From the NCBI GenBank assembly GCA_963573305.1, contig OY754327.1, forward strand, positions 184,582,386 through 184,646,385: DNA of 64,000 bases, read 5' to 3'. The stretch comes from Pyrrhosoma nymphula (lineage: Eukaryota > Arthropoda > Insecta > Odonata > Coenagrionidae). A model generated the notes under the pieces. That model searched no databases. It was given only the letters and a program-made list of their open reading frames with translations, and was not told the origin of the DNA. Every line of letters begins with the position of its first letter. Positions within the stretch are counted from its first letter, which is position 1. The translations under genes were made by a program, and so were the position numbers. Shown piece by piece: positions 47,154 through 58,338 of this stretch.

Positions 47154-47190
47154 ACCGATATATATAAATAAAAAAAATATATATAGATAA

Positions 47191-47729
47191 ACTTTGCCAC
47201 GAGTAGGGCGGAATTAAACATGGACACAAAAAAGGAACACTCACACAATGAGTTCTGATATTTCGGATACTATACGCAACCTTTCTCACAGAAGGAAGAA
47301 AAAAAAACTCAGTTTTTATAAAGTCTTACAAATATTTTCATCTATACTGATTACTTGAATATTTGTATTCACTTTTTGAGACAAAAATCATGATACATTT
47401 AATCATAAAGTTTGATCGGTTTGACTAAATCATGAGAATTAATGCTCGTGCAAACAATGAGTGTAACTGCTTAGGTAATCTACCTCCTGAATAAAATAGT
47501 GTAAAGTTCTTTCACCCCCTGAGAGAGAATCTGATACACGTAATTCTCGCTATACGCTTTAGTAATCATTAAATGAGTTAACGGAGATTTTTAATTTTAC
47601 GTTGGGTTTTAGGAAAACGCTGGTTGATTTTGAATAGCTGTGAAGTTTATGACATTATTTTTTTAGCATTGTATTCTTGGATGAAAGGAAGCGGGAAAGT
47701 AAGTAAAAGGAAAAAGGTTTTGAAAGAAT
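47191..47729. other. Unassigned AT-rich DNA
   Basis: No THAP zinc finger, which would be expected upstream of the P-type transposase, is visible on either strand. Nothing else supported. Confidence 0.5.
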
Positions 47730-48121
47730 GTGATGAAATGGAGAAGAGTTGAACCATCAAAATCATCCTATCCGGCAAAATACCATTTGGTCGTTCATAT
47801 TCTTTGTTTCCAGAATAATGTTATGACGGAGGTACCCATTGAAATAGAGCCAGATAATGTTCCATCTACGAGCCGGAGTCCTACACAACCCTCTCCACAG
47901 AAATTAGCTCTGAGAAGAAAGGTTAAAAACTTGCAAGGCAAGCTGCGTAGGAGGAATATGAAGATCAGGACAATGCGGCAGCTTATAACTAATCTAAGAG
48001 AGAGTGGGAATTCTTCAGATCACCTACAGGAAATTCTGAAGGGTTACTTCAGTTGATTTCCCCTGGAAATGATAATGCACCAATTAAGTAACCAAAGTAA
48101 ACCAACCACCAGGAAGAGGTA

Positions 48122-49328
48122 CTATCACTTTCAAAATTCGGTCCACACGGTGAGCGCGACCATCTCCGTGTTCTGTTGAAATCGAGCTTCACGTATTGCA
48201 TACGCGTTCCATGACTTCTGGGGGCCAATTTTACTGCTACGACAGGCACAACTACTGAAAATTATGCTTTACGATATTACCTAAAAAGGATACAACCCTA
48301 AGTAGGATAAAATAAATGCAAAACTATGGCGAATGAAGCTGCAAAATGTGGATTGCAATTTATTAGAAATGAATGCGGTCATTTTTGAATGAGTTTTACT
48401 TCAGTGGAGATATAACTTAATTGATTTCTTGCTCTCAGAGAAGACATGCACTCCATTTAAAAATGCCTACGATGAAAACTGCTCATATATAAAAGATAAG
48501 ATTTTCAAATAAGCAACATGAAAAATGTTCTCGTTATTTAGAATAGATTCGAACGAAATTGAAGTTGTGGTTTAAACTTAAAGTTGGCGTTCATTTTGCA
48601 GCGAAAATTAATGGGAATGAGTCAAGATTTGATAAGATTAGGAAGAAAAGTGTACTGGATAATTTGGGATAGTCATTTTTAGCATATTACCCATGGTAAC
48701 AGAAATCTAAAACAAAATGTTCATTCATCAGAGAACAACTTTAATATTTTGTAATATCGCCATTATTTTCAGTTGCAGATCGTAATCGTGACTGCATAGA
48801 CCCAACCAAATGTTCTATTACACGGGGACGTTGACTTAAAGAATTCCAAACATCCCGTATGTAGACTTATAAAGTTTTACTCGGTTCTTTCTCCGTCGTA
48901 ATGCCACTCAATCACAATGTTACCCTACGCATTCTCAATAGGAGAAAGGTCCGGGGAGTTAGCTGTCCAGGGAAAAACGCAAAGTCGAGAATTATCCTCA
49001 AAAAATTGTTTTGCGGTGGTCGGTTCGTCGATCTATTTCCTCGATTTATTAAGATAACAATTAAGCCCGCTACTCGTAAGAGTGAAAAACACCTAACGTC
49101 TTTCCCTGTTGCATTCTCCGCCTACCGTTGCCTACCACTTGGAGTCGGGGGAGTTGGCTGGTCAGCGATAGCGACAGAAGGTCATACGAGGGTCTCCAAA
49201 GTTGAGTGGAAATGAGTCAAGTTGGCCCCTAGTAGTCGCTGAATGCATAGGCAATACCCGAAGTTCGAATTCTGCGAAATGGGAAGTTGGCCGCGCTCAC
49301 CGCGTGGACCGACTTTTGAAAGTTATAG
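48122..49328 (-). mobile_element. Tc1/mariner element nested in the P-type transposase
   Basis: Left terminus CTATCACTTTCAAAATTCGG and right terminus, complemented, CTATAACTTTCAAAAGTCGG continue as inverted repeats for about 40 bp. TA lies on both sides (48120-48121 and 49329-49330), the Tc1/mariner target. Length 1207 bp is close to that of complete elements, but only the C-terminal transposase is recognisable. Removing the insert with one TA joins AGGAAGAGG to TACAATAAG and restores the P transposase frame (...RKR-YNK...). Confidence 0.9.
48769..49029 (-). pseudogene. Tc1-like transposase C-terminal relic
   Basis: The minus frame reads TTAKQFFEDNSRLCVFPWTA, then NSPDLSPIENA followed by a stop where tryptophan is normal (IENxW), then HYDGERTE and a stop. 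NSPDLSPIEN is the signature around the third catalytic acid of Tc1 transposases. Two stops within 87 codons and lack of the rest of the enzyme show it is dead. Confidence 0.82.
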
Positions 49329-50419
49329 TACAATAAGTTAATTAAGGAATTTGCGTTGACATTATACTTTCATTCGCCTAAGGCATACAAGTATGTCCGA
49401 GGTCTGTGTCACTTGCCTCACCCTGCCCATATAAGGGAGCTGATTTCATCAGTACGTTGTGTTCCAGGTTTGCTGTCGGAAGTGTTTTGTTTTTTTAAAG
49501 AGCGAGCTACCTAAAAAGCCACACCTGAAAAATTGTACCCTAGTATTTGACTCTATGTCAATCAGAAAGAAAATTTCCTGGAACAGTGCTCTTGGACGAA
49601 GCACTGGATACATTGATTTGGGGGGTATTATTGATACTGAATATGAAGATTTGACCTCTGATGCATTAGTTTCTATGATGGTTTCTTTGGTTGGAATTGT
49701 TAAATGCCCAATTGCCTATTTTTTCGTAAACAAAAGAACTGCAGTTATTCAATCGCAAAGCAAATAATTAAAGTAAGTTTAAGAAAACTGGAGGAAATAG
49801 GAGTTCAAGTTCATACGGTGACGTGTGGTGGAACACCAGTTAATGTTCAAGCATTTAAAATTTTGGGTGCAATTTTAATATTTTTGAAGGCTCAATATTC
49901 AAAACCTTTTAAGCATCCTTCAAGTGGAAAGGATGTTGTTGCATTTTTAGATCCATGCCATATGGTCAAGTTGGCGAGAAATGTTTTGTGTGACAAAGGG
50001 GTAATCAATTCGAGTGAGGGAGATGTGAAATGGGTATGTTCATTAAAAGGCTGCACAATCTCCAAGAGGAGCAAATGAAATTTGCTAACAAATTGTCTGG
50101 AGCTCATGTTAGCTACTGGAATAAAAAGCAAATCGTGAAGTTGGCAGTTCAAACATTAAATTCTGGAGTGGCAGATGCCCTGCAGTATTTGCTCCTGTCT
50201 CAACATTCATTGGCAGTGAAGCGACCATTTATTTCATTAGAATGGTAGAAAGGCTATTTGATATTTTAAATAGCAGGAACCCATATGGTCAGCAGCCATT
50301 GAAAATGGAAAACAGGAGATATTGGGAGAAGGTTTTTGATAATAAATTTGTATATTTGACATCTCTGTCAGTGGAGGGGACCCGCATATTGAACCAACCG
50401 ATAAAAACCTTTGCGTTGG

Positions 50420-50800
50420 GTTGCAGCAAGAGCTGCATCTATGAGAGCATACAAAGCGCAACAAACGGAGAGTGCTGCGAGGCGGAGGAGAGAACAAATT
50501 GCTCTCTTGCTCTAAGAGGATGCAACGCTCAAGACAGTGAGAATGCACCTCAACTGAATCAGATTGAACAGGTGAATAGAAATAGAGAAAGTTTTAGGGC
50601 TGAGGAAATTCTTCGAAATGAATCTGGAGACCAGCAATGGGGTAGACTGGATATTGTGATTTGAGAAAGAGCAAATTGCGATTAATAGAGAAACAGAAGA
50701 ACAAAGAGAACGAATGATTTCAGGTTCAAGGCTAAGGGCTGAAGAAAGAATCAGTCAGTGTAATGAGACTGAAGAACGGAATGAACGGAAGAGATTTTTT
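50420..50800 (+). pseudogene. Arg/Glu-rich repeat-coding segment (Helitron-like N-terminus?)
   Basis: Directly after the P transposase homology stops, frames read AARAASMRAYKAQQTESAAR and RRRREQIALLL, then ESFRAEEILRNESGDQQ and, after a shift at about 50665, REQIAINRETEEQRERM and SRLRAEERISQCNETEERNE (REQ is EKEQ in the literal frame). Two imperfect units of RAEE-I-NE(S/T) are visible. Such R/E-rich arrays are found in N-terminal parts of arthropod Helitron proteins, but no Rep or helicase follows. Could be another element or a 3' extension of the P element. Confidence 0.35.
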
Positions 50801-50858
50801 TTCTTCCCGTTGTTATTCAACGGGCAACTTCTCTAGTCTATTATAATACTAATAAATA

Positions 50859-50859
<1 letters not shown>

Positions 50860-50896
<37 letters not shown>
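50860..50896. repeat. (TA)n microsatellite
   Basis: An uninterrupted run of about 17 TA units lies between AAATAATA and ATATTATC. Confidence 0.95.
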
Positions 50897-50899
<3 letters not shown>

Positions 50900-52570
50900 T
50901 CTATGAATGGGGGAGAGAGCACCACTTGAATTGAATTGGTCTTTCTGTTTCCAGGGAGTAAATATTTTTTAAAGCTAGAGATTTTTGTACCAACTTCAAC
51001 GAAGTGAAGCCACTGCCACTTACAAATTAACCAGTCTTACTCTCTAAGGTTTAGTTACGTATCGAGTTACAGCATAAAACGTTTTGGTCATAGAGTGAGC
51101 GCTAAATGGATGTCCGAAATGTCATGCGTTGCACGAGAAGTTTATTGAACACAATGAAGAATCGATAGCTTTTTAAAGACAATGGACTAATTGGTAAGAA
51201 AACAATTTTTCCTAAGTGGGGATAAGGTTGCCAAAATACTTAAACACAGTTCAAGGGGATTATTATTTCTTCCCTATTACTTACCCGGCAAAGTGGAAGC
51301 AAAGTTTATAAACGACAGTATTTAAAAAAAAAATGTTCGAAAAATGGACGCAGGATGAAATAGATTGCCAAATATATTAAATGAATTGGAAATTAATTGA
51401 ATAATTTACACCTTCATTTCAATCAATTTATATTTAGGTATGCACACATATATTCCATCGATGGAATCAATAGGAACAGCAGCAGGATGGGCGGAGAGGA
51501 GATTTCGGGAGAATCACATTATGAGCGAATGGCTACGAATGAAGGTCATCTCAGGAGACTATTGTTAACTTCTGATCCCTTCGCTGCTGCCGCCATTTCG
51601 TGGTCCCCGAAAATAAAACTAGAAGATGGAGAGTCTTCTCTCTGCTGATGATCTGTCATCGGAGCGACGAGTCCGATCAAGTGTCCAACTTTCTTTAATT
51701 ATTGCGGCCAAGCAAAATTGCCAAGCCTGACTCCCTCATATTGCTCTTCTTATTTTCAAAAAATATAATCATAATTTATTAAATATAATAATTTAGAATA
51801 TTTTTATACATACTCCTGTTTATGTTTATTTCTGTTTTAACTCAGGTAGTTACATTCAAACCAGCAAAGCTGAATTTCGTGAGTTCGAATCTCGTCTCTA
51901 ACAGAGAAGTGAAGTTTCCGCGAATCTCTTGGCAACGAATGTATTAATATATTTAGTAATGAGTGGATTGCGATAATTGCTTAAGTTGTCGGACAGCTCT
52001 AATTAATTTATTAGTTAGGTTCTTTCTAAATTGTTTAAATAATTTATCCTTAAAAATTCAATTCAGAGAATGAGCAAACGTGACGTCAAAATTAGACTTA
52101 TCGGATCAAAAAGTCATAAATGCACCTTAATTTGTATACAAATCGATTTATCGAAACGCAAAGGGATAATAACGGGCAAAACGTTTGGCTAAATGGGTTC
52201 GGACGGTAATTGCAATTCACCCGAGGCTCTCTCCTTGTCCGAAGATTCTCACTTAAGTGTATCGGATGTTGGATCGGCGTAGGTCGAGAGGGAGAAAGGT
52301 TTTTCAAGGTTGTTGACATTATTTCACGGGGGGGGGGGGGCAGAAGCAGAAGCCCTACCACAGAAGTCCCTCTGCTTCGTTCACCGCGGCCGAAGCCAGA
52401 GTGCCGAAGGAATGGTTTCACGCTCACACACTCTCAATATCCCTCTCTATGAGGGGAATGCGATTCCGTGTTCCGTGGGGGAAGTTTTTCTCACTGCCGC
52501 TAATATATTTTTCCCTCGAATTCGTGAAATGCCAGTCCAAACCTTGACGCAGCGAGCGCCCCCTTCGGAC
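50897..52570. other. Unassigned DNA
   Basis: No gene supported. GTGAGTTCGAATCTCGTC at 51882 looks like an isolated tRNA B box without an A box. One TGACGTCA at 52081-52088. 52200-52480 is more GC-rich, with a G run at 52327-52339. Confidence 0.45.
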
Positions 52571-53040
52571 CTTGAATATGCAGCGAGCATATGGGAACCG
52601 GCGTAGAAAGACTTAATCCGGGAACTTAATAAAATACAAAGGAAAGCTGCGCGATTTGTCAAAAACAGCTACGGGCGTACATACAGCGTTACACAGATGT
52701 TAAACGAATTAGGCTGGGAGCCGCTAGAGACTCGGAGGCTGCGCGCTAGGCTTAGATTGCTTGAGCAATTGAGAATAGATATCTTTCAGAGCGACACGGA
52801 GAACATCATATTAGAACCCCACTATATTTCCAGGTCCGACAGAAACGATAAATTAAGAGAGATATTTTGCCGAACGGATAGGTATGGGAATTCGTTTTTC
52901 CCCCGAACAATAAGGGACTTTAATAAATGATAGGCGTAATTTCATTTCAGCGTCTCCTTTTTATATGTAAACGGCTGGTGTCCTAACACCCCCCGCCACA
53001 CGCCTATTGAGGCGGATTGCGGGGTAGTATGTAGATGTAG
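52571..53040 (+). pseudogene. CR1/Jockey-like LINE C-terminus with 3' end
   Basis: LEYAASIWEPA, a stop, then IRELNKIQRKAARFVKNSYG, QMLNELGWEPLETRRLRARL and RDFNK end the coding part at 52929. The 3' UTR carries TGTCCTAACACCCCCCGCCA and closes with TATGTAGATGTAG. The coding motifs and tail match the minus-strand LINE at 18285-20785. Only one stop in this stretch, so it is a fairly recent 5'-truncated copy. Confidence 0.85.
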
Positions 53041-53640
53041 ACCGTTCACGTGACCTGCGAAAGCTTCAACCATTTGAACGAATCACGAAATCACGAATTT
53101 GAGGAGGGCTATTCCGAGGCTCCGGATTCCGACGATGGCGGTGATTTGGGGCTTCGAAAACCGTCAACGTGTGGTAGCGTGAGAAGAAGAAGAAGGGGTT
53201 TAATAAGGGGGGGGGGTTTAATTAATTAATGTGCATCACTATCCATTCAACCTGTCTCCTTTTGTCCACGCAAATTGCGGCGTTCACTCGGAATTATAAT
53301 TACAGTGCTTCAAATGACGTCAATTACTTTTCTCTGACGCGTATCCGAAGACGCGAATGACGGACCGACGTGCTATCGAGCGAAAGTGCATCCGTCATCC
53401 TCATTGCATCGCCCACGCGAAATAAGCGAACGCGACTCTCGAATCGATTCGTTCGACCCACTCGCGACGATGCTGACGCACTGATTCTATCATTCTCAGG
53501 CAATCACTCTTCCATGACCACGCGTCCGCCTACCATCCGCATAATGCCTTTGAGCCCACCCCGCTTGCTGCTTAAGAGACTCTTGCAGGGCGCGAAACTC
53601 AGTTCCCATTGAATGTGTGGCATGCAAGAGGTAAGCGGTT
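53041..53640. other. Unassigned DNA
   Basis: Moderately CpG-rich after 53330, one TGACGTCA at 53315-53322, a G run at 53208-53216. No gene recognised. Confidence 0.45.
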
Positions 53641-53699
53641 AGCACTCAAAAAGGTAATTGGACCGAAAAAAGGAAGAGTTGAGAGTCAACTTGATTTGA

Positions 53700-53948
53700 T
53701 ATTTTCCGAATTTGTTTTGCGTGCGTGCGACTGCACAGAGAGAGTCGATTGACGAGAGATGGCGCGCCGAGCGGTGGCGGGAGCGAGCCGCGGGCGATCG
53801 CGTCGACGGAGAGAAAGCTGAAAGCAGGCGGGCCGCCGCCAATTGCACCTCGCGGCGGACGGTCCGCCAACGGAACGAGTGGGAAGAAAGGAGAGGACGA
53901 TAGGTCCAGTGAAAGATTCGCATCACTTGAAGGGCTCCGGGGAGATCC
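53700..53948. promoter_or_regulatory. CpG-rich patch beside MITE copy 2
   Basis: GCGCGCCGAGCGGTGGCGGG and GAGCCGCGGGCGATCGCGTC show a dense CpG block. It ends at the TTAA of the MITE. Frames on both strands are open because stops are rare here and contain only R/A/G-rich sequence. Confidence 0.3.
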
Positions 53949-53952
53949 TTAA

Positions 53953-54509
53953 GGTAGTTTGAGCGAAAAATCACTTCACCTAGAATTTGATGAATTTTGC
54001 CTCATTTTAAAGAAACAACTCTCATCTTTCCAATGATATCAAAATATCAACCCCTTGCCGAACTACTTTTCGAGCAATTTGCCTGAAAAGGTATGCTGTT
54101 TTACATGGGATAGATTATGGCTATGCGCTCCAGAGGGAGAATATTAATCAAATTAGGAACTTATAGCACCTAGATTTCGTCAAAAAACTAACGGTGTATA
54201 GATTGCATATTTTCTCAACTATTTATAAAAAATAATGTATTACTAACCACAGTAACTTTTACAGAATCGCAAAAAAAACCTGCTGTTTTGAAGGGTTTTC
54301 AGTCGTTCGGCGGGAAAAAATGAGTCAAGTTAGAGACTTATGTAGCTTTATTTATTTAATTACTGAGATTTTTGGGCTTGTATAACTATATATTTGCGCC
54401 ATTAATATTACAATATTTATTTCACACTTCTTACCGACGCTTAAGTAAAAAAAATAAAATTTTAATTTGGTCTCCACTATGACTAGGGAACTATCTCGTT
54501 CAAACCACC
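53953..54509 (+). mobile_element. TTAA MITE (family M1), copy 2
   Basis: 557 bp bounded by TTAA at 53949-53952 and 54510-54513. Left end GGTAGTTTGAGCGAAAAATC and right end, complemented, GGTGGTTTGAACGAGATAGT form inverted termini of about 14 bp. Full-length similarity to 11002-11563 (inverted), for example GATAGATTATGGCTATGCGC and CGTCAAAAAACTAACGGTGT. Non-coding, so moved in trans. Confidence 0.82.
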
Positions 54510-54513
54510 TTAA

Positions 54514-57500
54514 CGGTCTCTCCAAAGTCGTGCGTAGATTGTCGCCGATTCGTCAGGCAACGGAGGGGCGAATTGAACGAGGCCAGGCCCTAGAGGCCCA
54601 GATGGAATGGCCTGAACTAAATGGACATCGTGAATTATCTTGTAGCGCGTCGCTCTTGTGTCGTGGATGTTAAATAAAAGTGTGTCATTGGTTTCATATT
54701 AAGAAAAGGAGCGAAATAGAGTTCCATTTATTTGTAAATATTGCTCGCAGTGGGAATAATGGAGGAAGAAAAGAAGACAGCAAAGAAGCGAGTTGCAATG
54801 TACAATACAAGGCGATTACAGAAGTTGTAGCAGGGCAACTGGTGCGAAAGGAATCTGAAACGAGACAGCCCGGGATGGTGCGAAGATCGGGGTTCTGTTT
54901 AAAGAAAGGAGAACATAAGAGTCCAAGAAGTACACGGAAGACTTTAAAGATTTTAAAACTAATGTGCAGAAATCGACGAAAAAATAAATCATAATACACC
55001 GCGACCCCTTGAATGTTCGTTAGGTGCCACCACAAGGAAAGAAGAGAAAGTGCAACATTAGCATAGATTAGCATAGCATTAGTGGCCAGAGAGCGACTGG
55101 AATGAAGGAGACGGAAATTTGTGGGAAGGCCCGAGGAGGGTCTCGACTGCTAAAGGAGGGAGTGGGCGGAAAAGTAACGAGGCTTGAGAAAGACGAGTTG
55201 GAGGACATATTATTAATGTTCTGGATGTACAGCTGAAGAAATCCTCTACGGATCGAGAATGTTTCGCAGAGAGGAGCGAAGGTGGGCCATAAGGGGTTCC
55301 TAAGGGAGAGCGGGCCACTCAACTGGAAGCCCCCGTTCAAAACATTCGCGTGTGAATCGAGGGCCTGAGAGTCAAAGTAATACAAGTGACATCAACACGA
55401 AAAACGATGTAAGTGCATATTTTCTAAGTTGGTACCGTCGGGTACCGTCAGGTAGCTACAGGAATGGGAATACAAGTGTTCGAAAGTATGGTACTGCATA
55501 CATTTGTTATGCAATTTCGGTCTGATTTAAGTCTCGTGGACGCCATTGCACAATTTGAGGTCATTATTTACGCAGTTACCCGATATTTTATTTCATAAGA
55601 ATTATTTTTCTTTGTAAGCAATATCCTTAGTAATAAGAAGATAATGTGCATCGTAGCAGAACCTCATTTTGAATGATGAGTGTCAGTAAGTAGTGGACTC
55701 AGGGTGCGCGAATATATTTGTTTAACTCAGTACGTTTGAAAGTCCTCGGGAAAATGCAGCACTACACGAATATTCAAGAGTATCATATTCTTTACCAACA
55801 TACGCAAATTACGAGATAATTAGCCGCCGAACATTTAAGCTACTTTGCTTTTTGCCATTTCTTACCGGGGTAAAGTGATACATGTGACACTGGACGATGT
55901 TTGTCACTTGTATTACTTTTACTCTCAGGTCCTCAATTGATAAACAAAGGAGAGGAAGTGAGGCGTGGAGGGAGAGGAGAGAACAGGGAGGAAAAGGAGA
56001 CCGCGCTCAGCCGAAGGATACTACTCGCAGAAAGGACGACACGAATTGGCAAACTAATCTGTTTGAAAGACTTTGAGTTAAAGGGGGCCATTGATGATGA
56101 AACGTGTCGTTCAAAATGTTAGAAATAATCGGACTCGTTCACAATGACGGGAAGAAGAGACGTCTCCCGAAACGCACGTCTCATCGTGAGAAGGTGCGCA
56201 CGCACCACGGCGGTTCGCGACAGTTTCGCTTGTGGCACGCATTCATTCATCGGGTCGAGGCGTCGCACGTTTCCACAGGGAAGAGGAGGAAACGGTGGCG
56301 GCGAGCGGGAGAAGGAAGAATCAACGGAGCCTGGCAAGGAAGCGACTGCTCAACAATGTATGTACCTAGAAGAAGCAGTCGATGAAGTCCAAGAAATGGG
56401 AATCGATGAAATGCATGTGAATTATGAATGTATGAATGAATGAATGAAGCATATACATGCTTCGTTTCACAGCTGACATCACAGAGCAACTGGAAGAGCC
56501 GCATAGATCCTTGAATGCAATGGACGTTGTCGTACGAAAACAAAACACGAGGACTTACGAAAGGAAAACGAAAATCCTCAAATGAGGAAGAGAGCATGGC
56601 GACGGATATTGCAAGAATAATTAGAGGTGCTTTAGGAATCCTAAACCTACCTTGAAAACTGCAAAAGATCAACGGGCATCAAAAGCAAAATAGCTCAGTA
56701 AAGAAGGCGTTAATGACGAATTAATAAATGTTTTCTTCGAAGCAAATACGATTACCAATAAGAAAGAATATTATCACCGCCTTCTAGGATTCATAGGCGT
56801 GGGCCATTAGGAGGAGATATATCGCGCTTACATACACGCTTCCGGAACCTGCACTTGAGAGCTGTGATTAAGAGTAGGGATGGGAGGAGGACATCGAGGC
56901 CCACGTTGGCCACATTCAGGGAACGAAAGGCGCGGAGCAAGCAAGACCGAGGGCTCTGAATATGAAAATCCAGATGAACGAAACAAAAATAAAATCAGCA
57001 AATAAAGGAGTCAGGGGGGGGGTATAGTGACGAGCGGAGGCAATGGCTGATAGGTTTGCTTGATTTGTGTTGATGACTTGGCAAAGTTCGCAGTGCTGTT
57101 GTCAGCGATAGATTTATACGCATGTTTGCTGTATTCTCATGAGCAATGCCTACAATGACTCGTAGAAACCGTGGTTTTGGGAGGTGAAGGTATCCGACAT
57201 GTGGTCTTGCAGATTTTGTGTTCCCTTCTTTAATTTAGATGACAAATTTGACTGAAAGGTAACCTTCAGGTGGACATAAACAGTAAAACCATTTTTTGAT
57301 TCTCTGCTATTCACAGGGCAATAATTAGTGAGCTTTTTCATTCGCGTAATTTGTCATCTGATGAACGATTCGCTGGTCCTTACTTCCGTGGAGATAAGCT
57401 GGAGCAATGGATCGATTGATCGATCCGGAGCTATCGATTCGAGTAGGAGGGCATCGCTCGAGACGACAATAACTCGGCCATCCGATTGTCTTCTGATTGA

Positions 57501-57856
57501 TGTCGAAAGCATTAGCAGTCAATCAGTGTGGTTATGGCATTTCATTTGCTCTCTAAGTATAATCTCAATTTAAGAAATATTTATCATGTGATCCAAATCT
57601 GAAAAGGTGTCAGATGATCATTAAAATTTCGTCCTATTGAACTTACTTTCATCTGACAACTACTTGCCTATCACCAAGTAATTAAACATAGATGAATTAT
57701 TTTCCACATTTTGCAGTATTTCATAAGATTTTGGTACAAGAAAAGAGGCGGAAATCAATGAAGTGGCTTCTATAAGACGTGCTCATGCCTTAAGTGAATT
57801 CGAGTTATATTTTCCCCAGTCATAATTAAGACCATAATTACGTTCTAGTATTTTAA
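54514..57856. other. Unassigned DNA
   Basis: Several frames of 70-140 codons (54680-54994, 55901-56122, 56104-56443, 56247-56672) overlap in opposite directions and lack motifs. A palindrome-rich ATCGAT cluster (GGATCGATTGATCGATCC) lies at 57408-57425. A G run at 57016-57022. No gene supported. Confidence 0.45.
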
Positions 57857-58338
57857 CTAAGGCAACTTTGTGAAGCAAATTAACATAATTGATGCAAAAA
57901 CGTTGTTTTTGATCGCACAATTCTCAGTAAATTAACTAAATACACGCGAGTTAAGTATTAACTTGACTAACGTTGTTCACGCCCGCCGGGCGATGAAAAC
58001 GCCTTCACAACCGAAAATATTTTGCGATTCCGTAAAAATTACAGCGTTGTGTAAATGATTTCTGTTTAAAAATAGTTTAGAATTAATACAGTATACGCCT
58101 GTTAAATTAATGATGAGCGCCAATTCCTAATTTTTTTAAATAAAGTCTCCTTGGAGTGCAAAATTTTAGCATTTCTCACGGAAAAAGGCAGGTATTTGTT
58201 TTGGCAAATATCTCGAAAAGCATAATGGCAAAGTGACTAATATTTTGTTGTCATTGGAAAGATGAGATATTTTTCATTAAAAAACGGGACAAACGTATTG
58301 AACTTTATGCGAAGTGATGTCGCGCTCCAACAACTTTA
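57857..58338 (-). mobile_element. TTAA MITE (family M1), diverged copy 3
   Basis: Same orientation as copy 1. Shared blocks in the same order are ATTCTCAGTAAATTAA, TTAACTTGACTAA, TTTTGCGATTCCGTAAAAAT, AATTCCTAATTTTTTTAAAT, TCCTTGGAGTGCA and ATTGGAAAGATGAG, ending GCGAAGTGATG...CTTTAAAC. Divergence is clearly higher than between copies 1 and 2, so this is an older copy or a sister subfamily. Both termini are degraded. Confidence 0.62.

Larger units (their letters stand above)
43960..47190 (+). mobile_element. Near-full-length RTE-like LINE
   Basis: This 3.2-kb unit has a 5' UTR (43960-44270, with GACGCGTCCCCAGGTGGCGG and CCCGCGGACCAAACAGGC), endonuclease, linker, reverse transcriptase, C-terminal basic domain and an A/T-rich end (ATATATAAATAAAAAAAATA at about 47158). 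The parts are collinear and the DNA is only lightly broken, so this is the youngest LINE here. It inserts by target-primed reverse transcription in related elements. Target duplications are not clear because both flanks are ATA-rich. Confidence 0.85.
47730..50430 (+). pseudogene. P-element/THAP9-type transposase, split by a Tc1-like insertion
   Basis: P-type transposases are GTP-dependent cut-and-paste enzymes. The N-terminal part (47810-48056) has a proline/serine segment, then the basic coiled coil LALRRKVKNLQGKLRRRNMK, preceded by TTCTTTGTTTCCAG, a plausible 3' splice site. After an in-frame stop (48054) and the insertion at 48122-49328 come KEFALTLYFHSPKAYKYVRG, FDSMSIRKKISW (first catalytic D kept, usual E of DEM lost), GKDVVAFLDPCHMVKLARN, ANKLSGAHVSYWNKKQIVKL and MVERLFDILNSRNPYG, ending IKTFALG at about 50420. 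Three frameshifts fall near 49740, 50050 and 50240. The THAP DNA-binding domain is missing. Confidence 0.88.

Noticed and set aside
46766..47289. Minus-strand frames of 125 and 160 codons
   Set aside because: Antisense to the LINE C-terminal domain; hydrophobic composition is the complement of a basic coding strand.
51860..51910. SINE from an isolated B box (GAGTTCGAATCTC)
   Set aside because: No A box at proper spacing and no similarity to the other SINEs here.
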